The notes below the pieces were generated by a model. That model ran no database searches. It saw only the letters and a list, made by a program, of their open reading frames with translations, and had not been told where the DNA came from. A stretch of DNA of 64,000 nt from Halomonas sp. THAF5a (lineage in GTDB: Bacteria; Pseudomonadota; Gammaproteobacteria; Pseudomonadales; Halomonadaceae), in the NCBI RefSeq assembly GCF_009363755.1, contig NZ_CP045417.1, positions 2,914,001 to 2,978,000 on the forward strand. Reading direction: 5' to 3'. The position numbers were made by a program, and so were the translations under genes. Positions 1 through 8,192 of this stretch are shown in pieces. How positions within the stretch are numbered: position 1 is the stretch's first letter; the number at the start of each line of letters is the position of its first letter.

Positions 1-394
1 GCAGGGTCGTCACGCCCTTGCTCACGGTCACCCGGTCGAAGCTCTGCAGCGGCGCATAGGCGGTGGGCGGATCCATGCGGTTGGGACAGGCGCCGAAGAC
101 ATAGCCGCCATCCACCAGGATGTTCAGCGCATTGCCCTGCTGGCCGCGAATCACCGGGTCGAGCCCATGACCGCCCATGCGGATCGCCTCCACCCCGTTG
201 ATGCGCCGCAGCCACTCCCCGGCATCGGCCGCCGGTGCCGACGACTGTTGGGGCGTGATCGTCGACTCGCCGGGCACGGCGGCTCGCCCTACGATGATCA
301 GGGGTTCAAGGTCGTGGGTCTCAGCGTGGGCGGCACCGGCCAAGGCGGCGATGCAGGCCGCAAGCGGCAGGCGGCGAAGGAGTGGCGTGGTCAT
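1..394 (-). CDS. TonB-dependent copper receptor, N-terminal part
   Basis: The gene runs off the left edge, so only the first 131 codons are present. They show a Sec signal peptide of about 24 residues ending in AHA, then a TonB plug domain with VIRGQQGNALNILVDG and the string CPNRMDPPTAY. That cysteine-containing plug string is typical of the NosA/OprC-type copper receptors, which import copper across the outer membrane with TonB energy. The start is the ATG at 394-392, directly before the signal peptide. The substrate is inferred from family resemblance; the barrel is outside the window. A copper chaperone gene lies at 44248-44766. Confidence 0.75.
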   Translation of the reverse strand, partial: MTTPLLRRLPLAACIAALAGAAHAETHDLEPLIIVGRAAVPGESTITPQQSSAPAADAGEWLRRINGVEAIRMGGHGLDPVIRGQQGNALNILVDGGYVFGACPNRMDPPTAYAPLQSFDRVTVSKGVTTL

Positions 395-410
395 GTTCCC
401 GTGCTCTCTG

Positions 411-448
411 GAATAATATTATAAGGCACGAGAATATTAAATCGGGGT
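411..448 (-). promoter_or_regulatory. AT-rich segment upstream of copper receptor
   Basis: An AT-rich stretch about 20-55 bases upstream of the receptor ATG contains AATATT twice (413-424 region and 433-438). It is the only AT-rich DNA nearby and probably holds the receptor promoter and perhaps a metal-responsive operator. No clear -35/-10 pair or known operator is recognisable. Confidence 0.3.
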
Positions 449-530
449 GAAATGAGCGGGAATGGGTCAGGTTGCCGCATCCGTGCCCGGCCTGCCGGCG
501 TCACCCGAACCAGGGCATCGGCGTGAAGGA

Positions 531-618
531 GACCGCCCCGGGCGAGAGAACATCGCGATGGGCTGTAAGGCAGCCCGCCCGGGAGACACGAAAGAAGCAG
601 GACCCGCTCACGGGTCCC
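531..618 (+). promoter_or_regulatory. Structured 5' leader of the small coiled-coil protein gene
   Basis: Four inverted repeats sit within 90 bases. CCCGGGCG (537-544) pairs with CGCCCGGG (576-583). Inside it are the self-complementary CATCGCGATG (551-560) and GGGCTG/CAGCCC (560-565 with 571-576). A further hairpin, GGACCCG/CGGGTCC, lies at 600-606/611-617. No T-run follows, so it is not an obvious terminator. It ends 30 bases before the ATG at 648. It could be a cis-regulatory RNA or a small RNA; I could not match it to a named riboswitch class. Confidence 0.45.
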
Positions 619-647
619 GTTCGACTCCCTTACACCCGAGGTGCCCC

Positions 648-866
648 ATGAAGATCAAGACACTGACCGCCGCCTGCCTGACCCTGCTGCTGATGGGCGG
701 CGCCGCCCACGCCATGGACTCCGTCGCCATCGAAGAGCACATGGCCAAGATCAACGAGCAATACGTCCAGACGGCCGAGGAGCAGGGCGAGGTCGAGGCG
801 CTCGAGGAGAAGGTCGAGGCGCTGGAGGAGATGATCCAGATGCTGCTGGAAGACCAGGATTCGTAA
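648..866 (+). CDS. Small periplasmic coiled-coil protein
   Basis: A 72-residue product with a clear Sec signal peptide (residues 1-22, ending AHA) and a very acidic mature part of about 50 residues. Heptad-like repeats such as VEALEEKVEALEEM predict a coiled coil. There is no lipobox cysteine, so it is probably soluble in the periplasm. The ATG at 648 is preceded by CGAGG at suitable spacing and is the only start that gives a signal peptide. It resembles small Lpp-like or SlyX-like coiled-coil proteins only in general character, and I do not recognise the family. A strong terminator follows. Confidence 0.7.
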   Translation: MKIKTLTAACLTLLLMGGAAHAMDSVAIEEHMAKINEQYVQTAEEQGEVEALEEKVEALEEMIQMLLEDQDS

Positions 867-887
867 CCCCTCCCCGCGTCATCAGCG

Positions 888-925
888 AAAGGCCCCGACG
901 ACCTGAACGGAACGCCGGGGCCTTT
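888..925. terminator. Rho-independent terminator
   Basis: A perfect 10-bp stem pairs AAAGGCCCCG (888-897) with CGGGGCCTTT (916-925), with an 18-base loop. A-rich and T-rich ends make it usable in both directions. It separates the coiled-coil gene from the convergent gene at 961. Confidence 0.8.
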
Positions 926-960
926 ATCTCGCCGGGAATCATCGCCTCGACGCTTGAGCG

Positions 961-1995
961 TTAGCGCTTCTGCACCTTGAGCTCGTAGTTGTTGACGCCC
1001 GTCATGGACGAGCCGAACTTCTGGCCCTGCACGCGGATGCGGTAGCGGCCCGGAGCGAGCTCGGTCTGCATGTCCACGTCGCCATCGAAGCCCTCGCCGG
1101 CCCCCTCGGCGACCACGCGGCCGTTGGCGTCCAGCACCTCCAGCTCGAGGCGGTAGGTATCCTCGTAGCCGGTCGGATAGGTCGAGGTGGTGATGGCCAC
1201 GGCGCCGCGCTCGGCCATGTCGAAGGTCAGCACCTCGCCCCGGGCGCGGATCTTCACGTCGGTGACGATGGTCCGCACGCCGTTCGCCGGCTGGGCCTCC
1301 GGCTGGGGCCGGGCTTCCTCGGCGGAGGATGCCTGGGCCTCGGCCTGCGAGGCGGCAGCGGCCGCTGCGCCAGCGGATGCCTCGGCGGCCGCATCGGCAC
1401 TCGCCTCAGGCGTTGGGGCGGCGATGGTCGCCACGTCGTCCCGGCCGCGCACGAAGACGCTGCGGTTGCCCTCGCGGGCGCTGCCGCTGAACACCAGACC
1501 GCTACCGTCGCTGACGGCCTCCTCGAGGCGGCGCCCGTTATCGTCCAGGCCGGCCACGGTGATATAGAAGCTCTGGCCCGCCGTGCCGCGGGTGCCGAAC
1601 TTCTGGCCCTCGACGCGCAGCACGTAGTCGCCCGGCGCCAGGCGCTGGCGCATGGCGAGCCCGCCGTTCTGGCCCAGCGCCTCGCCCCGGGCGATCACCT
1701 GCCCCTGGTCGTCCAGCAGCGCCGCGGCCACCCGGTAGTCCTCGGATTCCCCGCCCGGCACCGAGCTCTCGAAGAGGTACTGCCCCTCCGTCTTGACGGT
1801 GAAGTCGTGCTCCTGGGGGCTGCCATAGAGGAAGCTGCGGCTGCGGGCGTCGTTGTCGGCCTGGAAGAAGCCGGTCAGGTCGAGCTGCTTGCCCTGCTCC
1901 CGGAAGCGCTCTTCCCTTTCGCTGGAGAGCGCCGGAGTGCTGACCAGCGCTAGGCCGAGCGCGATTAGACCGGCGGTGATGATCGGCTGTTTCAT
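961..1995 (-). CDS. Secreted protein with two repeated beta-domains
   Basis: A 344-residue exported protein with a signal peptide of about 25 residues. It contains two related domains, each ending in LAPG-Y--RV-GQKFG, at roughly residues 45-150 and 245-344. They are joined by a low-complexity Ala/Glu/Pro/Gln linker around residues 195-245. The repeats resemble bacterial pre-peptidase C-terminal-like beta-sandwiches, but no enzyme motif is visible, so the function is unknown. The ATG at 1995 has GAGG five bases upstream; an in-frame start at 2025 is less likely because it would precede the signal peptide. The gene lies just downstream of the porin terminator. Confidence 0.7.
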   Translation of the reverse strand: MKQPIITAGLIALGLALVSTPALSSEREERFREQGKQLDLTGFFQADNDARSRSFLYGSPQEHDFTVKTEGQYLFESSVPGGESEDYRVAAALLDDQGQVIARGEALGQNGGLAMRQRLAPGDYVLRVEGQKFGTRGTAGQSFYITVAGLDDNGRRLEEAVSDGSGLVFSGSAREGNRSVFVRGRDDVATIAAPTPEASADAAAEASAGAAAAAASQAEAQASSAEEARPQPEAQPANGVRTIVTDVKIRARGEVLTFDMAERGAVAITTSTYPTGYEDTYRLELEVLDANGRVVAEGAGEGFDGDVDMQTELAPGRYRIRVQGQKFGSSMTGVNNYELKVQKR

Positions 1996-2027
1996 GAAAC
2001 CTCGCTTGCGTTCGTTGGTACCCAATG

Positions 2028-2056
2028 AAAAAAGCCGATCCCGGGGGATCGGCTTT
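2028..2056 (-). terminator. Rho-independent terminator of the porin gene
   Basis: AAAGCCGATCCC (2031-2042) pairs with GGGATCGGCTTT (2045-2056). Six A residues precede it on the plus strand, giving a U-run on the minus-strand transcript, so it ends porin transcription. Confidence 0.85.
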
Positions 2057-2097
2057 CGGTGTTCTACCCTAGTCGCAGGTTACACCCGCAGTCAGGT

Positions 2098-3252
2098 TTA
2101 AAACAGGTAGGTAGCACCCACGGCAACGCCGTCATCAACATCGCCTTCGCGATCGTACCAGGCAGCCTCGCTCCAGACGTACATGGCATCGGAGACGTTA
2201 TAGCTAGCACCGATCATCATCTCGTTGTAGCTTTCGTCTTCGCGCTCGTTCGGCCAGTCGCCGCTGGTCAGAGCGTCGTCGGCAGTATCGATGAAATCGC
2301 CACCACCCACGTCGACGTACTGGTAGGCCGCATAGATGTCGCCGTTACCGTAGCCGTAGCGAGCGCCCAGGCCGTAGAAGTTGGTGTCGGCAACGAAGTC
2401 GTTGTCGGACTCAAAGCGCTCAAGCTTGGCTGAGACGCGCAGGGTGTCAACGGTGTACTGGGCAGTGATGCCGTACTGGTCGCCAGCGTCGTAGTCGCCG
2501 CTGATGGCGTTGCCGTCACCGTCGGTACCGGTGTACTCGCCGTCGTTGTTGCCCAGGTTATCGTAGACCGCAGCGATGGAGAAGGCGCCAGCAGTGTACT
2601 TCACGCCACCGAAGAAGGAAGCCTCGCTGTCGTCCTGCTCCATGACAGTCAGGCTGGCACCGCCAGTGCCATCTACGGACTCAGAGCTGCCGTCAAATTC
2701 AGCATCACCTTCGTACTGAGTACCCAGGGCGAACTGGAAACCGCTGAAGGACGGCGACATGTACTGAAGCTTGTTGCCTTCGCGAGAATCTTCGATACCA
2801 ATGATACGGCTGTTGGAGTCGGAGACGTCGAAGTATTCGTTGTTGGTGATCGGATCCTGGATCCAGTCGTCGATCAGCGGATCCCAAGAGCCGAGACGCG
2901 CATCACCGAAGTTGCCCTTCAGGCCGAAGTAGGCCTGGTCACCTTCATCGAGGCCGCCGGCACCCTTGATCTCGTCGGCTTCGGCTTCGAACTCGTACTT
3001 GAAGTAGCCGGTCAGGCCATCATAGATCACGTGCTCGCCGGCAACGCCCAGGGTAGAGCCGTTATCGAAAATATCGTCACGGGCTTCTACGTCACCGGTA
3101 TCTTCATCAGCCTTTTCGATGGAGCGGTAGGCGATCTGAAGGTTGCCGTACAGGTCCAGCTTGGTGCCGTCCTGGTTGTAGACGGTCGCGGCCTGGGCGC
3201 CGGAAGCGGCCAGAGCACCGGCGATAGCAGTCGCTAACAGTGTCTTTTTCAT
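2098..3252 (-). CDS. Gram-negative general porin
   Basis: A 384-residue outer-membrane porin of the OmpC/OmpF-like superfamily (gram-negative porin family). It has a 21-residue signal peptide (ending AQA), the typical N-terminal strand KLDLYGNLQIAY, many alternating aromatic beta-strands and the C-terminal ATYLF, whose last residue is the Phe needed for barrel assembly. The protein is very acidic (many D/E in loops), as expected in a halophile. The ATG at 3252 has AAGGAAT upstream. It is monocistronic, with its own terminator at 2028-2056 and a long upstream region. The solute preference cannot be read from the sequence. Confidence 0.93.
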   Translation of the reverse strand: MKKTLLATAIAGALAASGAQAATVYNQDGTKLDLYGNLQIAYRSIEKADEDTGDVEARDDIFDNGSTLGVAGEHVIYDGLTGYFKYEFEAEADEIKGAGGLDEGDQAYFGLKGNFGDARLGSWDPLIDDWIQDPITNNEYFDVSDSNSRIIGIEDSREGNKLQYMSPSFSGFQFALGTQYEGDAEFDGSSESVDGTGGASLTVMEQDDSEASFFGGVKYTAGAFSIAAVYDNLGNNDGEYTGTDGDGNAISGDYDAGDQYGITAQYTVDTLRVSAKLERFESDNDFVADTNFYGLGARYGYGNGDIYAAYQYVDVGGGDFIDTADDALTSGDWPNEREDESYNEMMIGASYNVSDAMYVWSEAAWYDREGDVDDGVAVGATYLF

Positions 3253-3651
3253 TGCGATAATTCCTTATTGACTAGCTTGCTGTTTCGATCGTGGCTGCCC
3301 GATCTTGGTGAGCGGGTCAGCGGGCTTGGCCGGTCTTGGTGCCGGTTCTCGTGACTGTAGCTCCCTCCCGGGAGGACAGATCGCGAGCCAGACCGCGGCG
3401 AAGCCTTAGTTATAGTCCAATGCTCGCAAGAGGAACTCTATACCGGGTTCTGGGGGAACGCAACAAGAAAAAAACACTGTTTTCATTCGTCGCGAACACC
3501 GTTCGTCCGTACATCCTCCTGCCTGGCAAAGCGGGCGCCGTCCCGGCGTGCCCAGGGCTCACACGGCGTGACGGCCGCCGAATCGTGCACCTGGCGCGAT
3601 GAGCGGATTCATCATGCCCTGCGAATATGACGAAGACAAGTCAGGGGGCGA
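3253..3651. other. Intergenic region upstream of the porin
   Basis: About 400 bases without a credible gene. Short open frames here lack homology-like features. The minus strand carries TATAAC (plus positions 3409-3414), a possible porin -10 element about 150 bases upstream of the ATG. A convincing -35 box is not visible. Such a long leader is common for regulated porins. Confidence 0.4.
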
Positions 3652-4734
3652 TCAACGCTGGTTATGCTTGGCCAGCAGCGCGGAGAGCTTCTCGTCGAGG
3701 GTCGCGGCGGGGGCGCCTTCTTTGGCACCACCGCCCGGCCGGTTGGCTGCGGGCGTCGCCTGGGCGGTGGGGGCCTCGCCTCGCCGCGCCTTGGCGCCGG
3801 CATCGCCGTGGCGCCTGGCACCACCCTGCCCCCGGCCGCGCGCGGGGCGCCCGCGTTGGCGACGGTCGGCCTGCAGCCGCTCGAGCTTCTTGTGGGCGTG
3901 CTCGGCGGCGGCGGCATCCACCTGCCCCGCCGGCTCGCCGGCGAGATCGAGGCGCCCGGCGCCCTCGCGCACCGACTTCAGGTAGCGCGGCAGGTTGACG
4001 TAGCAGGCCAGCGCACGTCGCACGAGCTTCTCGGGCCAGGGCTCCCGCGCGGTCAGCTCCTCGTGGATGCCGACCTTGAGCGGCCGGGTGTGGCCCTTGA
4101 AGAAGGTGGAGGGGTAGCGACGATACCACTGGTCTAGCAGCGCCTGGGGAGACGGCGCCTCGTCGCCGGCGGGTGGCGTCGCCTCGACCGTTGACGGGGT
4201 GTCGTCGGTGGGGGCCATGTCGGTGGACTCGGGAGCCGCGGCCTCGAGTGCCTCGCCTTGCTCAGGCGACGGGGCGGCGGCCTCGTCGGCCGGCTGGCGA
4301 CGCGCGCGGTCGCCGATCAGCGCGGAGAGCCCCTGGGCCCGGCGCGCCTGGCGATGGAAGAGCACGCTTCCTGCCTCGGCCTCGGCGGGGGCCTCGGCCA
4401 GCAGGCGGCGGTTGTGGGCCTCGAGCTCGCGGTTCTGCTCGTCGAGCTCGCGGTTCTCCTCGGCGAGTTCCTGGCGGGTGGCCTCCAGGTCCTTGAGGCG
4501 CGCCTCGAGCTCGCCGCAGCGCTCCGCCAGGGCCTGGCGGGCGGCCTGCTCCTCGCGGACCTCGGCGGCCCGCTCGGCCTGGCTCGCCTCGAGTTCGACG
4601 CGCCGACGCTCCAGCTCGTCGAGCCGCGACTGCAGGGCATCCTGCTGCACCCGCGACGCCCTGAGCTGCGCGAGCAGTGCCGAAGCGCGCTGCTCCAGCC
4701 GTTCCAGCAGGCGGGTTGAGCCTTCCTCGATCAC
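3652..4734 (-). CDS. ProQ/FinO-domain RNA-binding protein with N-terminal coiled coil
   Basis: A 360-residue protein. Residues 5-115 form a long charged coiled coil, 116-195 are low-complexity acidic, 199-285 match the ProQ/FinO RNA chaperone domain (YPSTFFKG, PLKVGIHEEL, ALACYVNLPRYL, GAGRLDLAGEPAG), and about 290-345 is a basic Arg/Gly-rich tail. ProQ domains bind structured 3' ends of mRNAs and small RNAs. E. coli ProQ carries the domain at the N-terminus, so this arrangement differs and suggests oligomerisation or scaffolding through the coiled coil. The start is the GTG at 4734, with GGAGG about eight bases upstream. Confidence 0.85.
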   Translation of the reverse strand: MIEEGSTRLLERLEQRASALLAQLRASRVQQDALQSRLDELERRRVELEASQAERAAEVREEQAARQALAERCGELEARLKDLEATRQELAEENRELDEQNRELEAHNRRLLAEAPAEAEAGSVLFHRQARRAQGLSALIGDRARRQPADEAAAPSPEQGEALEAAAPESTDMAPTDDTPSTVEATPPAGDEAPSPQALLDQWYRRYPSTFFKGHTRPLKVGIHEELTAREPWPEKLVRRALACYVNLPRYLKSVREGAGRLDLAGEPAGQVDAAAAEHAHKKLERLQADRRQRGRPARGRGQGGARRHGDAGAKARRGEAPTAQATPAANRPGGGAKEGAPAATLDEKLSALLAKHNQR

Positions 4735-4884
4735 GTCCTGTCCTCCGGTGCGCCTTGCCCTGACTCGTCCAGACGTCGCCGGCCCTGGCCGTGTCGACCT
4801 AGCCGGCGATGCCCCTTGCTGCCCAGTCTGTGCCAGCCATGGCGCAGTGACAAATGTCGCCGACGAGCGACGCCATCAACGCCG

Positions 4885-5427
4885 TTATCCCTGGCGTCGC
4901 TGGTACTGCACGAACTGGTAGTCCGGCTGGCCCTCGGCGGGCGTGCCGGCCACGCGCTGCACCGGCTCCCACTCGGCCGGATCGATCGCCGGGAAGCGGG
5001 CGTCGCCCTCGACCTCGATCTCCACCTCGGTCAGGTAGAGCCGGCTGGCGAAGGGCAGCGCCTGAGCGTAGATCTCGGCCCCGCCCATCACCATGATCTC
5101 CTCGACGCCGTCGATGGTGGCCTGCTGGTCGGCAAGCCGCAGGGCGGCGGCGAGGTCGTGGCAGACCCGCACGCCCTCCGCCTGGAAGTCGGGATCGCGG
5201 GTGACCACGATATTGAGGCGGCCCGGCAGCGGCCGGCCGATGGACTGGTAGGTCTTGCGTCCCATCACCAGCGGCTTGGCCTGGGTCATCCGCTTGAAGA
5301 ACTTGAGGTCCTCGGGCAGGTACCAGGGCAGCTGGTTGTCGACGCCGATCACGCGGTTTCGGTCCATGGCGGCGATCATCGCGATGGGGATCAGGGTCTC
5401 GTCGATCATGCTGGAGGCCTCGCTCAT
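4885..5427 (-). CDS. folA: Dihydrofolate reductase
   Basis: A 180-residue DHFR that reduces dihydrofolate to tetrahydrofolate with NADPH. The hallmarks are visible: [18 protein letters not shown], the acidic active-site residue in [22 protein letters not shown] and the NADPH-binding MVMGGAEIY. The ATG at 5427 overlaps the TGA of thyA in an ATGA, so the two genes are translationally coupled. This is the classical pairing, since ThyA produces the dihydrofolate that FolA recycles. The N-terminus is about 12 residues longer than in E. coli. Confidence 0.96.
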   Translation of the reverse strand: MSEASSMIDETLIPIAMIAAMDRNRVIGVDNQLPWYLPEDLKFFKRMTQAKPLVMGRKTYQSIGRPLPGRLNIVVTRDPDFQAEGVRVCHDLAAALRLADQQATIDGVEEIMVMGGAEIYAQALPFASRLYLTEVEIEVEGDARFPAIDPAEWEPVQRVAGTPAEGQPDYQFVQYQRRQG

Positions 5428-6245
5428 ACGGCCACCTGGGCCTTGATATGCGGATGGGGGGCGTAGTCTTCGATGGCGATGTGCTCGAAGCGGAACGCGA
5501 AGAGGTCATCCACCGCGGGGTCGAGCACCAGGCGCGGGGCCGCGCGGGGCGTGCGCGAGAGCTGCTCCTCGGCCTGCTCGAGATGGTTCAGGTAGAGGTG
5601 CGCATCGCCGAGGGTATGCACGAAGTCGCCGGGCTCGAGCCCCGCGACCTGGGCGATCATCCGGGTCAGCAGCGCATAGCTGGCGATGTTGAACGGCACG
5701 CCGAGGAAGATATCGGCGCTGCGCTGATAGAGCTGGCAGGAGAGCCGTCCGTCGGCCACGTAGAACTGGAAGAGGCAGTGACACGGCGGCAGCGCCATCT
5801 CGTCGACCAGCGCCGGGTTCCAGGCCGAGACGATCAACCGTCGCGAGCGCGGGTTGGTGCGAATCTGCTCGAGCAGGGTCGCGATCTGGTCGACGTGCCC
5901 GCCTCGCGGGTCGGGCCAGCTGCGCCACTGGTAGCCGTAGACCGGCCCCAGGTCGCCGTGCTCGTCGGCCCACTCGTCCCAGATGCGCACCCCGTTCTCC
6001 TTGAGGTAGGCGATGTTGGTATCGCCGGCCAGGAACCACAGCAGCTCGTGGATGATCGAGCGCAGGTGCAGCTTCTTGGTGGTCACCAGCGGGAAGCCGC
6101 GGGAGAGATCGAAGCGCATCTGGTGGCCGAACACCGAGCGGGTGCCGACGCCGGTGCGATCGTCACGCTGCGTGCCGTGATCGAGCACCAGGCGCATCAG
6201 GTCGAGATAGGGCTGTTCGAGGGCGGGAGGAGCGTTCGCGGTCAC
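5424..6245 (-). CDS. thyA: Thymidylate synthase
   Basis: A 273-residue ThyA that methylates dUMP to dTMP using methylene-tetrahydrofolate. It has [18 protein letters not shown], the catalytic cysteine in [12 protein letters not shown], and the folate/dUMP-binding [19 protein letters not shown]. It ends in an acidic/hydrophobic tail and overlaps folA by four bases. The only start that retains the conserved beginning is the GTG at 6245, which has a poor ribosome-binding site, so initiation may be weak. An intergenic repeat lies upstream at 6330-6491. Confidence 0.96.
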   Translation of the reverse strand: MTANAPPALEQPYLDLMRLVLDHGTQRDDRTGVGTRSVFGHQMRFDLSRGFPLVTTKKLHLRSIIHELLWFLAGDTNIAYLKENGVRIWDEWADEHGDLGPVYGYQWRSWPDPRGGHVDQIATLLEQIRTNPRSRRLIVSAWNPALVDEMALPPCHCLFQFYVADGRLSCQLYQRSADIFLGVPFNIASYALLTRMIAQVAGLEPGDFVHTLGDAHLYLNHLEQAEEQLSRTPRAAPRLVLDPAVDDLFAFRFEHIAIEDYAPHPHIKAQVAV

Positions 6246-6329
6246 AGGCAGGATCGACGGCTGGGAAATGGACCCAATATTCTACATGGCCGGGCCGAAG
6301 GCGCCCATCCCGGGCGAACGCCCCATGAC

Positions 6330-6491
6330 TGTCGCAGTTACCGGAGACAAGGGGCGCTGGAGACAAGCTGGAGAGGAGGTCCTAAGCCAGGGATGGCGTC
6401 GGTAGCGCCCAGGGAGGGGTTCAAAGCGCCTCCTCGCAGGCGAGTCTCCAGGTCAGCCCCGACCAACTGAGTGGTCGGACTAGCTGCGACA
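6330..6491. repeat. Intergenic inverted-repeat element, copy A
   Basis: About 162 bases bounded by short inverted ends, TGTCGCAG (6330-6337) and CTGCGACA (6484-6491). It contains the core shared with three other sites: GAGGAGGTCCT, then CCAGGGATGGCG, GGTAGCGCCCAGGG and GCGCCTCCTC. It is non-coding and lies between thyA and lgt. It resembles a miniature inverted-repeat element rather than an insertion sequence because no transposase is encoded. Confidence 0.75.
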
Positions 6492-6513
6492 ACCCTGGCT
6501 ATCCCCTCTTAAC

Positions 6514-7302
6514 TCAGGCCTTCGCATCCACCGGCTGGCGGCGCGACCAGGCGATCAGCGCGAGCCCCGCGGCGATCATCGGCAGGGTCAGCAGCATGCC
6601 CATGGTCACCCATCCCAGGGCGATGAAGCCGATGTGCGGGTCCGGCAGGCGCACGAACTCCACCAGGAAGCGGAACACCCCGTAGAGCAGCAGGAAGAGG
6701 CCGGAGACCAGCCCGCGGCGACGCGGCACCGCCGAGACCCACCACAGCACCGAGAACAGCACCGCCCCCTCGAGCAGCGCCTCGTAGAGCGACGAGGGAT
6801 GGCGCGGCGCGGGCCCCATGCCGGGGAAGGGCATGCCCCAGGGCAGCTCGGTGAGACGCCCGGGCAGCTCCCGATTGATGAAGTTGCCGATGCGCCCTGC
6901 GCCCAGGCCGATGGGCACCAGGGGCGCCACGAAGTCGGTCAGGGTGAAGAAGGCCAGGCCCTTCTTGCGAGCGAACCAGAGCGCGGCGAGGAGCACGCCG
7001 ATCAGGCCGCCATGGAAGCTCATGCCGCCGTCCCAGACGCGGAAGATCCACAGCGGGTCCTCGAGCCACTGCTCCATGCCGTAGAAGAGCGCGTAGCCCA
7101 GGCGCCCGCCCGCCACCACCCCGATGGCGGCGTAGAACAGCAAGTCGCCGACGTCGTCCCGGGTCAGGCCGATGCGCTCGGCCCGGCGACGCCCGAGGAA
7201 CCAGGCGGCCACGAAGCCAATCACGTACATCAGGCCGTACCAGTGGACCTGGAAGGGGCCGAGGGCGATGGCCACGGGGTCGATATCAGGGTAAGGCAGC
7301 AT
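6514..7302 (-). CDS. lgt: Prolipoprotein diacylglyceryl transferase
   Basis: A 262-residue inner-membrane enzyme with about seven hydrophobic segments. It transfers diacylglycerol from phosphatidylglycerol to the lipobox cysteine of prolipoproteins. The Lgt signature is present as [16 protein letters not shown], together with [12 protein letters not shown] near the N-terminus and [11 protein letters not shown]. The ATG at 7302 has GAGGA five bases upstream and gives the usual MLPYPDIDP start; an upstream ATG at 7335 would add an 11-residue leader and is less likely. Heptameric direct repeats lie just upstream. Confidence 0.95.
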   Translation of the reverse strand: MLPYPDIDPVAIALGPFQVHWYGLMYVIGFVAAWFLGRRRAERIGLTRDDVGDLLFYAAIGVVAGGRLGYALFYGMEQWLEDPLWIFRVWDGGMSFHGGLIGVLLAALWFARKKGLAFFTLTDFVAPLVPIGLGAGRIGNFINRELPGRLTELPWGMPFPGMGPAPRHPSSLYEALLEGAVLFSVLWWVSAVPRRRGLVSGLFLLLYGVFRFLVEFVRLPDPHIGFIALGWVTMGMLLTLPMIAAGLALIAWSRRQPVDAKA

Positions 7303-7323
7303 AAAATCCTCGGAGAAATGGAA

Positions 7324-7351
7324 GCCGTAAGCCATAAGCCATAAGCCAGAA
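7324..7351. repeat. Heptameric tandem repeat upstream of lgt
   Basis: Four 7-bp units follow one another: GCCGTAA, GCCATAA, GCCATAA, GCCAGAA. On the minus strand these read as GGCTTAN-type heptamers. The same 7-bp periodicity appears at 7384-7404 and 14042-14069. Confidence 0.55.
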
Positions 7352-7397
7352 AGCCTGGGACCATCGCCAGCGCCATGGGGTTTCTTACCGCTTATCG

Positions 7398-8192
7398 CTA
7401 TAACAGGAACTTGAGTCCCACCGCCGCCAGCAGCGCGGCGAAGGAGAGGCGCAGCAGCCGGGCCGGCAGCCGGTGGGCCAGCCAGACCCCGAGGCGCGCG
7501 AAGGGCACGCTGGCCAGCACGATGCCGAAGAGCGCGGGCAGCATCACGAAGCCGACGGCCCCCGCCGGGAGCAGCGGGTTGCCCCAGCCCACCACCACGA
7601 AGGTGCCCGCGCCGAACAGCGCGATGGGCAGGCCGCAGGCGGCCGACGTGCCCGCGGCCTGGGTCATGGTGGCACCGCAGCGCGACAGCCAGGGCACGCT
7701 GAGGGTGCCGCCGCCGATGCCGAACAGCGCCGAGACGCCACCGATCACCGCGCCCGCGAGCCCCATGACGAGGCGACCGGGCTGGGCGCCGCCCGCGGTC
7801 GGGCCGCGTCCCAGCGCCATCTTCAGGGCGACCAGGATGACAAAGAGCCCGAACAGGGTCCCCAACCGGCCGCCGGAGAGGCTGCCGGCGACGAAGACCC
7901 CGGCGACGGCACCGAGGATGAGTCCCGGCAGCAGTGCCAGGAACCAGTCGCGACGGATGCTGCCGCGCCGGTGATGCCCCCAGGCCGAGGAGGCCCCGGT
8001 CACCACGATGGTGGCCAGCGACGTGCCCACCGCCAGGTGCATGGCCACCTCGGGGGCCACGCCCTGCAGCCCGAAGGCCACGATCAGGGCCGGCACGATG
8101 ATCAGGCCGCCGCCCACGCCGTAGAGGCCGGCCAGGGTGCCGGCGGCGGCGCCCAGCGCCAGGTAGGCCAGGAGGGTCGCGATCAGGCTCAT
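7398..8192 (-). CDS. TauE/SafE-family sulfite exporter-like permease
   Basis: A 264-residue polytopic membrane protein with about eight hydrophobic helices in two homologous halves. Each half carries the glycine-rich signature ([13 protein letters not shown] and [13 protein letters not shown]) of the TauE/SafE family, which exports sulfite, sulfoacetate or related organosulfur anions. The ATG at 8192 overlaps the stop of the upstream receiver-protein gene (ATGA), which supports this start over the one at 8222. The substrate is unknown. A role in sulfite efflux would suit the sulfur genes further along, but this locus is not adjacent to them. Confidence 0.85.
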   Translation of the reverse strand: MSLIATLLAYLALGAAAGTLAGLYGVGGGLIIVPALIVAFGLQGVAPEVAMHLAVGTSLATIVVTGASSAWGHHRRGSIRRDWFLALLPGLILGAVAGVFVAGSLSGGRLGTLFGLFVILVALKMALGRGPTAGGAQPGRLVMGLAGAVIGGVSALFGIGGGTLSVPWLSRCGATMTQAAGTSAACGLPIALFGAGTFVVVGWGNPLLPAGAVGFVMLPALFGIVLASVPFARLGVWLAHRLPARLLRLSFAALLAAVGLKFLL

